Assembly (NCBI GenBank): GCA_947000775.1
Contig: CAMQGK010000328.1
Coordinates: 4,249,501 to 4,313,500, forward strand
Direction of reading: 5' to 3'
Source of the DNA: Pterois miles
Taxonomy: Eukaryota; Chordata; Actinopteri; Perciformes; Scorpaenidae
DNA length: 64,000 nt
Each line of letters starts with the position of its first letter. Position 1 is the stretch's first letter. The notes beneath the pieces were generated by a model. It saw nothing but the letters and a program-made list of their open reading frames with translations, was not told where the DNA came from and made no database searches. This document shows positions 34,417 through 44,863 of this stretch, one piece after another. The position numbers and the translations under genes are program-made.

Positions 34417-34830
34417 TTAAACCTGTAATAGGCAGTATATCTTTGGCATCATTGGACAATAATTCCCTCATAATCTTTCAGCATATTGTAATTCAAGTGT
34501 TCTGAGAGAAAACTAGATTTTGGCCAATCACAGGTCATTTCAGAGAGAGAGCGTTTGGTTACTGCAATGACTATTTCTCTCCTACTGTTTACTGTTTAGC
34601 TGTAAAATGAGAAAGTTTACTCCAGCTGGTGTGCGGTGCTTGATATTTCCTCAATGAATCTCAACATGGCTACCGGGTCACAAACTTTCTCATTTTACAG
34701 CTAATCTTATAAAAGCATCATAATCTGTGGTTGAATGCCAACAGATTGAGTGTCTTTGCCAAGCTGCTGTTTCCAACGTTCAGACTCTTATTGAACCTCA
34801 CTGTGTTCTGAAAGAGAAATTCTCTGTATA
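34417..34830 (+). mobile_element. Rearranged TTAA-ended MITE (family B', copy 2)
   Basis: It begins TTAAACCTGTAATAGGCAG and runs through TTTCAGCATATTGTAATTC. It then shows CTGTTTAGCTGTAAAATGAG in the inverted orientation, then ACATGGCTACCGGGTCACAA and ACAGCTAATCTTATAAAAGC, and GCTGCTGTTTCCAACGTTC. The same unusual order occurs at 31836-32424, on the other strand. Confidence 0.7.
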
Positions 34831-34979
34831 CTGTAGTATGTAGTACTATACATCGGACTTCACATCACCTGTGACGTCAGACTTTGAGCAAAGCAACTAA
34901 TAGGAAAAACAGAGTAAAAGTAATAAGCATAATGGACACATAACAGCAGTGAAAGAGTAGCAGCACAACAGAAAATAAT

Positions 34980-35250
34980 CAAATGCCAGCGAGAAGAGGT
35001 GAATCCTCAGCAGTGACTTAAATGATTCTGTGGTCTGAGCTGTTTTAATATGAAGAGTTAAGCTGTTTCAGAGATTAGGGGCAGGAACCATAATGGCTTG
35101 GTCACCTTTGTTTTTGAGTCTAGTTCTGAGGACATCCAGGAGCATCTGATTGGTGTCCTGTGTTCATTTTTACTGTAGTTGTAAGCCCAGCCATGTAGTT
35201 TTCCGAGTTCATCAGACATCTCAGCACTGAAAATGTGATTTGATAGACGG
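34980..35250 (+). repeat. Probable interspersed repeat fragment
   Basis: GCCAGCGAGAAGAGGTGAAT, AGCTGTTTCAGAGATTAGGG and TTTTTGAGTCTAGTTCTGAG resemble a dispersed teleost sequence I recall (form: ..GCTGTTCCAGAGTTTAGGGGC..GGTTTTTAGTCTGGTTCT). No second copy in the window supports it. Confidence 0.4.
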
Positions 35251-36756
35251 GTGATGGAAATTGCAAAACTTGACAACCTGTGCCTCCTCACAGTTCCCTT
35301 TCTTCCTTTTTATTTCTCTCTTCTTAGTCCTCCTCTCTCTCCAGAAGAACATATGTGTGTGTGAAAGAGTGCGTGGGAGGAGGGCCTTGCTACTATTTTC
35401 ACAGGGAGATGGCGAGAGGGACTGTAAACCAGGCCAGAGAGTGGGAGGGATGGAGAGATGGAAGATGGAGATAGTAATGGAGGGACAGAGGGAGCTTTAC
35501 AAGTAGGGAAACTGCAACGCAGGGAGCTAAGAAACAGCGTTTGGTGATCAATTTTAATTTAGCCAAGCTTTACTGCACGCTTCCCCTGATCCCCAACTTC
35601 TATGAAGTGTGCCTGCCGCAGAGTGACTACTTCCTTCCAGTATAGAGGGATGTTGTTTTAAGGAGAGGAGGATTCGCTCTATCATTCATTACCCCTGAAA
35701 TAGCACCCTGCTGACATCGTTGAGCCCATTTTCACAAACAAATTGATCCCTTTTGTCATCAAATGCTTGAAAATTAGTTTGACAATGTGAACTGGCTTCC
35801 ATTTTCCGTGACAAAACAGGACATGGCTCGGGCCGCGTGTGATAAGCTGCAGCGACCAGAAACAAAAGCATGCTGACACGCAGATTGTACTGCTAATTAA
35901 AAAGAAAGCATTTCATTATAAATGTACTCACCTCCTCCTGAACTACAGCTGAAGGAGTCTGAATTAATGTGTCTTCTAGAGCGGCTTCTCGTAGCCGAAG
36001 ACCTTAGTCAGCAGCCGAGTTACACCGTTCCCTCGTGTTCCTTTTTTACACCCTAGACTCAGCTGTCTTAATCAGGTGAAGGCCAGAGAGGGATGCAACA
36101 TCTGCCATGTCAACTTACACTCCCTAATGAACGTCAAGTTGGACCACATTCCGGTGTCAGTGCAAAGTAGTTCACCACATCAAAATGAATAATATCTTTC
36201 TTAGCATTTGGTTTTTAACATGCGTGTCCTACTTTGGAATTAGCAGTGAGACACAGATTCTCAGTATGAGGCCCAGGTTGATCTAGAAACGGTCCAATCA
36301 CATCTACCTGTGCTGCTGAGGAAACTTTTTAAACTGGCTGCCTAAACGGCTGCCATGTAGACCCAAATACAGATCTGTTCCAGGAGTGAGAAAGCCTCAT
36401 AAAAAATCACAACGGCATGTGTAATTGCACAAATTGCTGAACATCCAGCCTTGCTCACGCCTTTCGTTAAATTTGTATAGACAGGGATGATAATATCAGA
36501 TCATATTTCTCATAAATCTTAGACCAATATAGGTTAAAGATCACCAGTGCAGTCATGACTGAAACAAGACAGAGAGCAATGTGGTACTTTTTAAAGAGCA
36601 CAACAAAACAACAACAACAACAAAAAAACCCACTATAGAGGAGTGCTTTGGTGGATATCAGGTATAAGGTAACGTGATCTCATCCTGCTTATCATGTTTT
36701 GCCTCTTGGGCAGAACCAGCCTTTTACATACTACCTTGAAGCAGAAAGTTTGTAGG
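35251..36756. other. Repeat-poor stretch, no gene seen
   Basis: The part at about 35530-36130 is complex, unique sequence (for example TTAATTTAGCCAAGCTTTAC, GCTTGAAAATTAGTTTGACA, ACTGCTAATTAAAAAGAAAG) that could hold conserved regulatory DNA. A short (CAA)n lies at 36607-36627. No exon-like frame. Confidence 0.4.
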
Positions 36757-37045
36757 TGGTAAACGGTGTGAAGCGGTGGCGGTTAGGTTTAATAATATGT
36801 CTTGGTTCAGGTCAGAAAAACAAATATGTATGCTTGTAATGTAATGTAACTTCATGTGACTCAGCAGCCTAGCGTCACGTGATGCAACATTAACAGTAAA
36901 AATCAATAAGCTTCTAAATACTACGTCTGTTGCTGTGAGCGTCTAATAGTGACAAGATGGGTTTACATTGGAGTTAGTTGAAAGCTTGGTGCATCTCATT
37001 CAGATGCTAAAACGGTGCCTCATATGTTAGTATTAAGACGCCAAG
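36757..37045 (+). repeat. Interspersed repeat family G, copy 2
   Basis: Same order of landmarks as 18690-18895 (GTGGCGGTTAGGTTTAA, CAGGTCAGAAAAAC, GAAAGCTTGGTGCAT, CATTCAGATGCT, TATTAAGACGCC) with about 80 extra internal bases. Confidence 0.6.
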
Positions 37046-39482
37046 GGCAGCAGCGTAACATAATTGTGATTGGCCCTTTTTTTTTTTCTTTCTCGCCTCA
37101 AAAACAAGTGCACACTGCAAAGCAGACAACTGCTATACCACCATGAAGAGGCCCACCATGCTCCTCCCATCCTGCAAACCAGCCTTAGATCAGCACCACG
37201 GACAGCAGCCGGAGCATCAAATTTATCAATGCAGCAGCCTGGACCCAGCGGTCGAATGTTCTCACAGGAGGTGCACATTTTCCAGCATATCAGACATAAC
37301 AATTACAGTGCTATATATTTAAATCCCTCATCCCACTCCATAATAAAAAGACACCAGTACTAACCCATTAGAAGTTTATCCTACAGGTCTCGAGCTCCAC
37401 AAAGTCATTACCAGCACTGCTTGAAAACCATGTCCTTTCTTATTGGAATATGCTGGCCATGAGCGATGCTGTGCGACGCGGCACGCTGTTTTGAGCTGAA
37501 ATTTTGTCAGACGCCCTGCTGCTTCTACTCATTCCTGTTGTTCACCTTGAAATCGCTTCAATGCACCAGGGGCAGCTGATTGGTGAAGTTGAAAACCTAA
37601 ATAAGGTGGCAACTGGCTGGAGGGAGGTCACCAAAGAGCTGAAAGGCTCCTACTGCTGGTCACTATATTATGTCATTTCAAATAAATATCACAACATTAC
37701 ATATGTGTTTTCTGTTTCAAAAGAAGAAACGAAGAAAGATATGTGGTTACATCTCCAGTCTGATCTCGAGCTCACTGCTGATAGGTAGCCTATGTGGTTT
37801 GTTTTACATGATGTAACAGAAGTGCATATAACGGATTCTGTGTGGACACGGTGCAGGAAGGTGAGTTTTAGGCCTGACTGGCCCCTGGTGGGCCTCACCA
37901 GTTGTACATTTACGTCACTGGCCAAGCATCAGTATTTGGCACCTTAGAAGTGAGACCAGACTAAATATGGACAAAAAGTTACAATGATTTAACCAATAAT
38001 TAACATACTACTACATGTATGCATGCTGCTGTGCTAGCATGATTTCATAGGAGCTGTAGTTTTCTTGTATGCAAAGAAATTAATTGGTGCTTACATTGCT
38101 AAAATCATGACGGTTCCATCTTCTAGCATCATGTGCTGCTCATTTATGTTAGAATATGGAAAGTAAAGCCCAGGAAAGCATTTTAGAAAGAGGATGAGAT
38201 AAACCCTCACTATGAGAGTTATAGTAATAGTTGCACAGCTAGCCCAGAGACATCAGACCGAATCCCTCTGTAGGTTGTACGTTGTGCATCCAGCCAGCTG
38301 ATCTTGTTGGTATTTGGAGCGTCTATGCTGTGAGTGGAGGTTGTTCTGTGTGGTTTAGTAGCTGAAGTGAGCAGAATATTAATCAGAGTGAGGAGAACTG
38401 GAGACAAGACCAAGATGACGGATAGTCCTGGATTTATTACTTCCATGTTTCTGCTGGATGTTTTCATAGTTCTTGTAAAGACAGGCTTTATAACCCAAAG
38501 GCACAGAGAGGCATGCAAGACCTGAAGTTGTTTGTATATGAGGCAGAATTATGATATTTAAAATGTAAATGCTCTCAGCTATACTGACTCTCCAGAGTGG
38601 TTAATATCAGTGGTTTCCTTATAGAAATTTTTTAAAATTAAAAACAAAACACATTGAGTATGTCTCTTTAAGAGACGCTTGTCTTCGTGTCGCATGTCAG
38701 AAAGAGTAATTAATTCAGAAAACTTTGCTTGGGGCTTATTGGAATTAAAAAGCATAAGCAGCTCAGTCCCTGAGGAACAAAAGGAGAGAGAGAGGAGGCA
38801 CAACAGACGAGGGAGATGAAAGCCACAATACAGATGAGAGTCTCGCGCGAGAGGTGCCAGATTTCAGACCGGATCATCATATGGTGTCATGCGACAAACA
38901 CACCATACTCACACAAGGTGTCAAGGCGTGTGAACAAGTGTGTGCGAGTCACAGATGTCAGAGACAGATTCTCAAAATTATTACCATCATAGTCTCAGAG
39001 AGAGAGAAGACTGGAGGCGAGCGGTGCTGAAGGAGAGAAAGTGCCTCAGGCGAATCTTTGAATCTTCCTCCAACAACAACGAAAGGGGATAAAAAAAGAG
39101 ACCGAAAGTGTGTGTTGGTGTGTTACACTTGTTCGTGTGTGCGTGCACCTGCCCCATGTGGGCACGCACCAGTCATCAGCGATTTGGGTTGTCATGTCTT
39201 ATCCAAAAATATCCCTTTGATCAAACATCTATTCTTTCTACTCTTTCCTCAAAAGCACTTTAAATGGAGGACGGCAGCAAAGGAGTGCAGGAGGGACGGA
39301 GACGGAGCAAGTGAGGTGAAAATAACAGAGGATGTGTAAAGATGTCCACAATGCAGAGCCAAAGGCAAGCCAGTGTCAATGTAAATAAATCAGAAAATGA
39401 CACAACATTGACATAAATAGGAACCACATGTGAGTTTATATGTGACTATATATCATTATATATACGTATGTAGTACAGTATT
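37046..39482. other. Non-coding stretch without a recognised gene
   Basis: A minus-strand frame of 99 codons at 38219-38518 and plus-strand frames at 37070-37363 and 37504-37788 are open, but I recognise no domain, signal peptide plus body, or splice boundary. A short perfect hairpin (GTGCGTG / CACGCAC) lies at about 39138-39169. Confidence 0.35.
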
Positions 39483-39813
39483 GTGGCGGAGTGCTCAGTC
39501 TGTAGGGAGTTGGCTTGGGAACCGGAGGGTCACCGGTTCAAGTCCCGACATGGACAAAAACTGAGTGTGAACTGGTAGCTGGAGAGGTGCCAGTTTACCT
39601 CTTGGGCACTGCCGAGGTGCCCCTGAGCAAGGCACCAAACCCCCAACTGCTCGGGGCGCTTGTCAGGAGCAGCCCCCTCACTCTGACACCTCTCCATTAC
39701 TGCATGTGTGTGTGTGTTTGTGTGCATGTACCATGTATAAGTTTAACAGAGTGTAAATTGAATTTCCCCATTGTGGGACTAATAAAGGCAGATCTTCTTC
39801 TTCTTCTTCTTCT
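39483..39813 (+). mobile_element. Full-length tRNA-derived SINE (copy 3, diverged head)
   Basis: The head is GTGGCGGAGTGCTCAGTCTG and the B box GGTTCAAGTCC is at 39535-39545. The body GCCAGTTTACCTCTTGGGCA is nearly identical to the 26022 copy. The tail is AATTTCCCCATTGTGGGACT, AATAAAGG and (CTT)n. It contains a short (TG)n insert near 39706-39725. The head differs from the other two copies (CGGAG instead of CAGTAG), so it may be a subfamily. Confidence 0.9.
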
Positions 39814-40167
39814 ATATTTCATCACCTTTTGGTAACTTCTTCAAATTTAATGAAATTATCAAATTCACTCCCCTAATTGTAGACAGACCTTCTTACTCTA
39901 CCTAAAGGTGGAAACATCCAGTGTTCATGATATGAGACATCATTGTGCAATATGCATAAGCCTAATTAATCTTGCCTGTCATGTCTTCTTTTTATACAGT
40001 CTGTCTCTTCTTTTCTTCCTTTATTTTATTATCTTTAATTTGTGGCAGTCCACTGTATAATCCTGTATAATCCTGTGGTTTCTCAAACTCTGGTGTTGAT
40101 AGAATTGACATGGAATAATTTTATATGTTTTATATCTTGTGTTATATAAAACACATACAGTATGTCC

Positions 40168-40201
<34 letters not shown>

Positions 40202-40227
40202 AAATCATAACATATAAATAAAATACG
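39814..40227. other. AT-rich spacer with (CA)n
   Basis: It ends in (TA)n(CA)n at about 40169-40200. Nothing else recognised. Confidence 0.5.
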
Positions 40228-40641
40228 CTAAAAAAGACACAGCGGCTCCAAGGCTCCATAGTGAGAAGTCATTTGTGGATCACTGAGAACATATTGCCTC
40301 GGGCAGAACTCAAGGTTGGTCCGGGTAATGTTTTCTATACGTTCGTTAACATTTAACCAGTAGTTCTGAATCATGGGACATTCCCCGAATAGAAGAGGAG
40401 GAGTCCCTTCAGAGCTGCAGCACTTCCAACAGTCAGCGTCGTCCTTGAGCTTAAGCCTGGTCCAATGAAAGCAATGCAGAATCTTAAACTGGATTAATCT
40501 AATTCTGATGTCTCTTAATAACCTTGTAATGTATTCACATATAAGCAGCATCCTTTCTTTAATTGTGATGTAAATATCTGTGTTAAAGTTCATCCCGTGT
40601 CTCCTATCGATGGCATTGTTTGTCAGTCCCCTCCATGATTC
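40228..40641 (-). mobile_element. L1-clade LINE ORF2 C-terminal remnant
   Basis: The minus-strand frame from 40641 down to 40228 is open. It includes SWRGLTNNAIDRRHG, then LIQFKILHCFHWTRLKL and DADCWKCCSSEGTPPLLF, GECPMIQNYW. The RLIQFKILH block followed by a C-x2-C ... EGT ... EC ... W pattern is the cysteine-rich C-terminal end of fish L1/Tx1-like ORF2 proteins, which lies after the reverse transcriptase. The upstream frame meets a stop (TAG) at 40644-40642, and neither the reverse transcriptase nor the endonuclease is visible, so this is a short dead fragment. Confidence 0.82.
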
Positions 40642-41040
40642 CTATGACTATTTTATGATCTGTCACATCTACTGTATAGATTAGGGGAAAACTGTAGTAA
40701 TGGGCAAAATAAAATAAAAAGGTCAGCGGCCCCCCATGTTAGGGTCACTGGCTTTGTTCACCTCTTCATGAACGCCAACCTTAAATGGCTTTAGGGCAGT
40801 GCAGCATCATCATACTACATTTGCATTTGATTCCCACAGACACAACAGGTCTACATGGAAATGACAGGTTGAAATAGCAGCCAGTGCTACTGTTTTTTTT
40901 CTTGTGACGGCAATCATGATATACTAGGAGGCCTAAAGTCCCTATAGGAATACTTAAGTGACACAGTTTAATGAAGAAGAGAGAGAAAGAAGATGAGAAA
41001 CAGAACATTCATTTGCATTTGCTAAACAGTCATGCCAATT
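40642..41040. other. Unique spacer
   Basis: Nothing recognised. Confidence 0.35.
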
Positions 41041-41560
41041 AAAAAAAAGAGAGAGTGAGAAAAGTAGGATGTCTTTTTGTCAGAGGACAGCAATGACAGA
41101 TTGGTGATGCACAGAAATAGACTTTAGAGGGAGAGAGAGGGAGAGAGAGGGGGAGCGAGGAGGAACGACAGAGGCTGGCTAGCTCAGAAGAAAGAGAGAG
41201 AGAGATGGAGGATGGCGAGAGGTGATGAAGACAGTGATTTAGAGCGAGATAAATAGATTTACGGAATGGCAAGTGGCCATGGGAGAGGAATATGGGGAAG
41301 GAAGCTGGCACCAAAGAAAGATAAGGAAAGGATAAAAAAAAAAGAAAAGGGGGGTGTGATTTACGGATGGAGGGTAGGATTTAAAAAATGAAAGAGGACA
41401 GAGAAAGAGGTATGAGAAAGAGAGGATTCAAATTAGGGAATAGGTGGGACGCAGAAAAGGAAAGATGGCGACGCAGGACAGAGGGAGAAAAGGTGGAGTG
41501 AGGCAGCGATGACGAGAGGGACAGAGAACAACTGTACACTGCTGACATATTGATCCATAC
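41041..41560. repeat. Purine-rich low-complexity tract
   Basis: Irregular GAGAGAGGGAG and GGAAAGG blocks on the plus strand. Long pyrimidine-codon frames on the minus strand (41039-41314, 41381-41698) come from composition. Confidence 0.8.
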
Positions 41561-41771
41561 AGTGACCACCCTCCCACTCCTTCCTCCAGCCCCGGCATGG
41601 ATTACCGCTACAGGCCTCAAACCACATCGGTCACCGGTCACACACACACGTATGGACACACACGCACTAAAAATAAAAAAAAATAAAAAAAAACACAACT
41701 CTAACTACTGCAGTGTTGACAGGAAATATGTTAGATATACTTGTTTGGGGAGTTCAATCCAAACAAGAAGT

Positions 41772-41820
<49 letters not shown>
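41772..41820. repeat. (CA)n microsatellite
   Basis: About 24 CA units, start of a dense microsatellite cluster. Confidence 0.97.
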
Positions 41821-41822
<2 letters not shown>

Positions 41823-41932
41823 TTCCTAGGGGCAGTGTGGGACACCATTCTTTGTGTTCATTGATCCAGAGCAAGAAAAGTCAGACCACTCAAGCTGTGA
41901 CAGAATCTTGGCTCACATACGCTTATACTTAC

Positions 41933-41934
<2 letters not shown>

Positions 41935-41972
<38 letters not shown>
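41935..41972. repeat. (CA)n microsatellite
   Basis: About 18 CA units. Confidence 0.96.
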
Positions 41973-41975
<3 letters not shown>

Positions 41976-41993
41976 TGGCCTTCTCGTCCCATC

Positions 41994-42012
41994 TGTGTGT
42001 GTGTGTGTGTGT
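41994..42012. repeat. (TG)n microsatellite, short
   Basis: About nine TG units, 21 bases after the preceding CA array and complementary to it. Confidence 0.9.
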
Positions 42013-42049
42013 TGCGTTTGTGGCGGGGGGTCGGAAGATAAATGGACCT

Positions 42050-42270
42050 GAGGAAGGCAGAGAGGTGGTGGAAGGGAAGAAGAAGAGATTAAATGGAAGA
42101 AGGTGGAAGGGGTGGAAGAGAGGGAAGGAAGGCGAAGATGGCGTGGGTGCGAAGCAGTCAAGGGTGAACTACACAAGGAGGAGAGGAAGAAAACAAAAAG
42201 GATGGGGGGAGTGAGGGATGCGAGATGGAGAGCAAGAATGGACGGAAAAGTAAATGAGCGGAAGGGAGGA
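42050..42270. repeat. Purine-rich low-complexity tract
   Basis: GGAAG/GAAGAAG/GGTGGAAG blocks. Lys/Arg/Glu/Gly-rich open frames here are composition artefacts. Confidence 0.75.
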
Positions 42271-42343
42271 GAGAAGCTGGCTGACATATTTACAGGACAA
42301 GACAAAATCGTCTCTAAATGCATGCTAGATTAAAGTGGGACCT

Positions 42344-42406
<63 letters not shown>
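42344..42406. repeat. (TG)n microsatellite, about 62 bases
   Basis: About 30 TG units, one early GC variant. Confidence 0.97.
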
Positions 42407-42532
42407 ACGGTCTAACCAGACAGCAATCCCTGCTCAAGGCCAAACCTATATAGATCATATCCCAATCATCATATCATTGCCTTCAGCCTGAGATGAAAGA
42501 GAGAGGGAGTCGTGAACACAACAATTTAACTG

Positions 42533-42563
<31 letters not shown>
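42533..42563. repeat. (CT)n microsatellite
   Basis: About 15 CT units. Confidence 0.95.
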
Positions 42564-42568
<5 letters not shown>

Positions 42569-42587
42569 TCTTTCTCTCCGTCCCTCC

Positions 42588-42620
42588 ACACACACACACA
42601 CACACACGCACACACACACC
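42588..42620. repeat. (CA)n microsatellite, interrupted
   Basis: CA units with one CG interruption near 42607. Confidence 0.93.
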
Positions 42621-43139
42621 CTCTTCCTTAAATCCTCCACTTCCCATTAACTTTCCGTTTATCCCTCCATGTCCCTCTCTCTCCTTCCTTCATTCACATC
42701 CTTTCTCTGCTTTTAAAATTTTGTCTCCCCCCTCCCCATCTAACTTTTCTCCACTTTTTTTAAAAACTTTTAATATCAGTCCCTTTAACAATTTGAACTC
42801 AAATCCAACCCATGATCTGCAGACATGGATAGAGGCGGGAGGTGGAAACATGGTCCTGTGGGAGTGGGTGAGACGAACATGGGAATGGCTACCATGTTTG
42901 TCCTATTTTTCGTTGCTCATGTAAGAAAAAATGACTTCAATGAGTTTTCCTGGAATATAATCATGGAAACAAAGTAATACTATGATAATCACCTCATTAA
43001 AATGCAATAACGTCACATGCTTTTGTTGATTCTCAGAATTATACTGCTGAATTTATTTTTGATCAATTTTCCACCACATCCCCATTTGCACATTTAAGAG
43101 TCATTTGCTGAAGCATTTCACCATCTGAACTCAAACATT
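42621..43139. other. Spacer, pyrimidine-rich then AT-rich
   Basis: C/T-rich to about 42780, then unique AT-rich sequence. No gene seen. Confidence 0.4.
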
Positions 43140-43703
43140 CTGGGCCGGCTGTAGGCGACGGCCTATATGGCCTATGCCTTATGTTACGGGTCCACAGGGG
43201 CATTTTTCATTGCAAGGGGTCGCCTCACTTCCCAGTACTGAATGCTCGATGTGCTGGCAGCCGCTGGGCCCAAAGCACCTGACTGGATGAAAGCTTTCCC
43301 TCGTGGGCTGCTGCTCCCAGCTTTCAAACCAGAGACAATATGGCAGTTTGTTTGGAAAATTTCTTCTCTTATTTCACATAAATAGTTCACCGAAATGTGT
43401 TTTTTTTATATGAGAAATAAGCCATGCAGTTGCTGAATCTGTCTTTATTTTAGATCGACAAGGCTTAGTCAAAAGGTTTCACAGGAGTTTCCAGAGGTGG
43501 CGAGTCACTTCGGACGGACGTGACTTACATAAAGTAGCCTAGACCTCAACTTTATGCAAATGCGGAGCGGGCAGCGTGACGGTCTGTCTCCTGAATCGCG
43601 GCGCCACGCTCCCAGAATGCATTGCATGGCTGCTTACATAGCCAATGAATGGAAAGTGGGAAAAGGACAGAGCCTGTGGACACGTACCTTTAAGCCGGCC
43701 CTG
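43140..43703. mobile_element. hAT-like MITE with both ends (564 bp)
   Basis: The left end is CTGGGCCGGCTG and the right end AGCCGGCCCTG, matching the CAGGGCCGGC terminal inverted repeat of many fish hAT elements with one change. The 8 bases outside are CAAACATT (43132-43139) and CATACATA (43704-43711), which agree at 6 of 8 positions, as expected of a decayed hAT 8-bp target duplication. No transposase frame lies inside, so the element is non-autonomous. Confidence 0.78.
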
Positions 43704-44596
43704 CATACATATTTATCACATTACCAAACAACAGGTAATGTAACATGAATGTTAAAAGTCTGTGCCATGAGAAATGTATGTTCTGTTAATAAGGAAACGT
43801 AGCATATTGGGTCATAGTACTAAGTTATGAAAATACATAGTACATGTCATAGAGCATGTAAAGTGGAAAACAAAAATAAGCCGACAGTGATGCGTCAGAA
43901 GAAACAAAAATTGACGTGTCACAGTTCGGCAACAAATATGACAATCAGGTTTCAGATGAGCCTGTTTGTTCTTTGTATCTGTCATTGCACAGACACGGTG
44001 CTTTAAACACCATGCTCACTGAATAGTAATTGGTAAGTTTTAACCCAAAGTTGGCCTCCTAAGAAAATCGTGCCGAGAGGCTCTAAAAGTGTACAGCTGG
44101 TCCTGCCAAACCTCTCTCTCTCTCTCTCTCTGCTATTGTCTCTCTCTCTCGCCCCCTCTGGTGAGACCAGCTGTCTCATAGCAACAGGATTACACGGCTC
44201 TTGACTGCCTGGCCACCTCCACACACACACACACAAACATATATATACACACACACACACTATATGTACATCCCACAGAAAGGTGTCACTGTTTGGTGGT
44301 TTGCATACAGCGCTTCCCTTCCTCTCTCTCCATCCCTGTCTCTTTAATTCACTCTATTTCATATTATCGTTATTAATAATATGATTATCATTAGAAAGCC
44401 TGGCGTTGTTGGAAGCTTTGTGTCTGTGTGCTCACTTATGAACAATAAATCTTTGTAATATAATCCTATAGTATACTTTAATGTGTATAGTATCTTGCAC
44501 ACTTTGCTATGTATATAGTAAGATATTCTGTGTCCTATCATTTAGATTTTTTGATGCTAGTTGAGGCAGTCAGGTATATTTATAGTGTATGCCAAT
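43704..44596. other. Non-coding spacer with (CT)n and (CA)n
   Basis: (CT)n at 44111-44131 and 44140-44150, short CA runs at 44220-44260. Nothing else recognised. Confidence 0.5.
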
Positions 44597-44863
44597 ATTC
44601 AGTATTTTACAGGTCCGCAAATTTCATGGTAATTAGGTGATGATTAGAAAGTAACCTAACTTCTTTGGAATTACTGCCAAATCACCCCAAAATTTACCTC
44701 AAAATATACTGAAAATAAAATAAAATGTTTAATAATTATATGCTAAAATAGCATAGCAATAGTAGGGCCCTTAGGCTGCTGTTTCATCAGAGGTGGAAAA
44801 CCAAAACTAATAGAAGACACCTCTGATCAGACACAAATCTCACCATTGTGACTTATTGTCTCA
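44597..44863. mobile_element. Family A element, copy 3 (truncated)
   Basis: One arm (CATGGTAATTAGGTGATGA, TTTGGAATTACTGCC) is followed by CCTTAGGCTGCTG, CACCTCTGATCAGAC and TCTCACCATTGTGACTTATT, the complement of the middle of copies 1 and 2. The second arm is missing. Confidence 0.7.

Noticed and set aside
37504..37788. 94-codon plus-strand open frame
   Set aside because: No domain, no acceptor or donor sites that would make a plausible exon.
38219..38518. 99-codon minus frame with a hydrophobic stretch (GLSVILVLSPVLLTLINILL)
   Set aside because: Both strands are open here, no domain or splice sites recognised; hydrophobic run alone is not enough.
41741..42214. 157-codon plus-strand open frame
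   Set aside because: Made of CA repeats followed by a purine-rich Lys/Glu/Gly tract.
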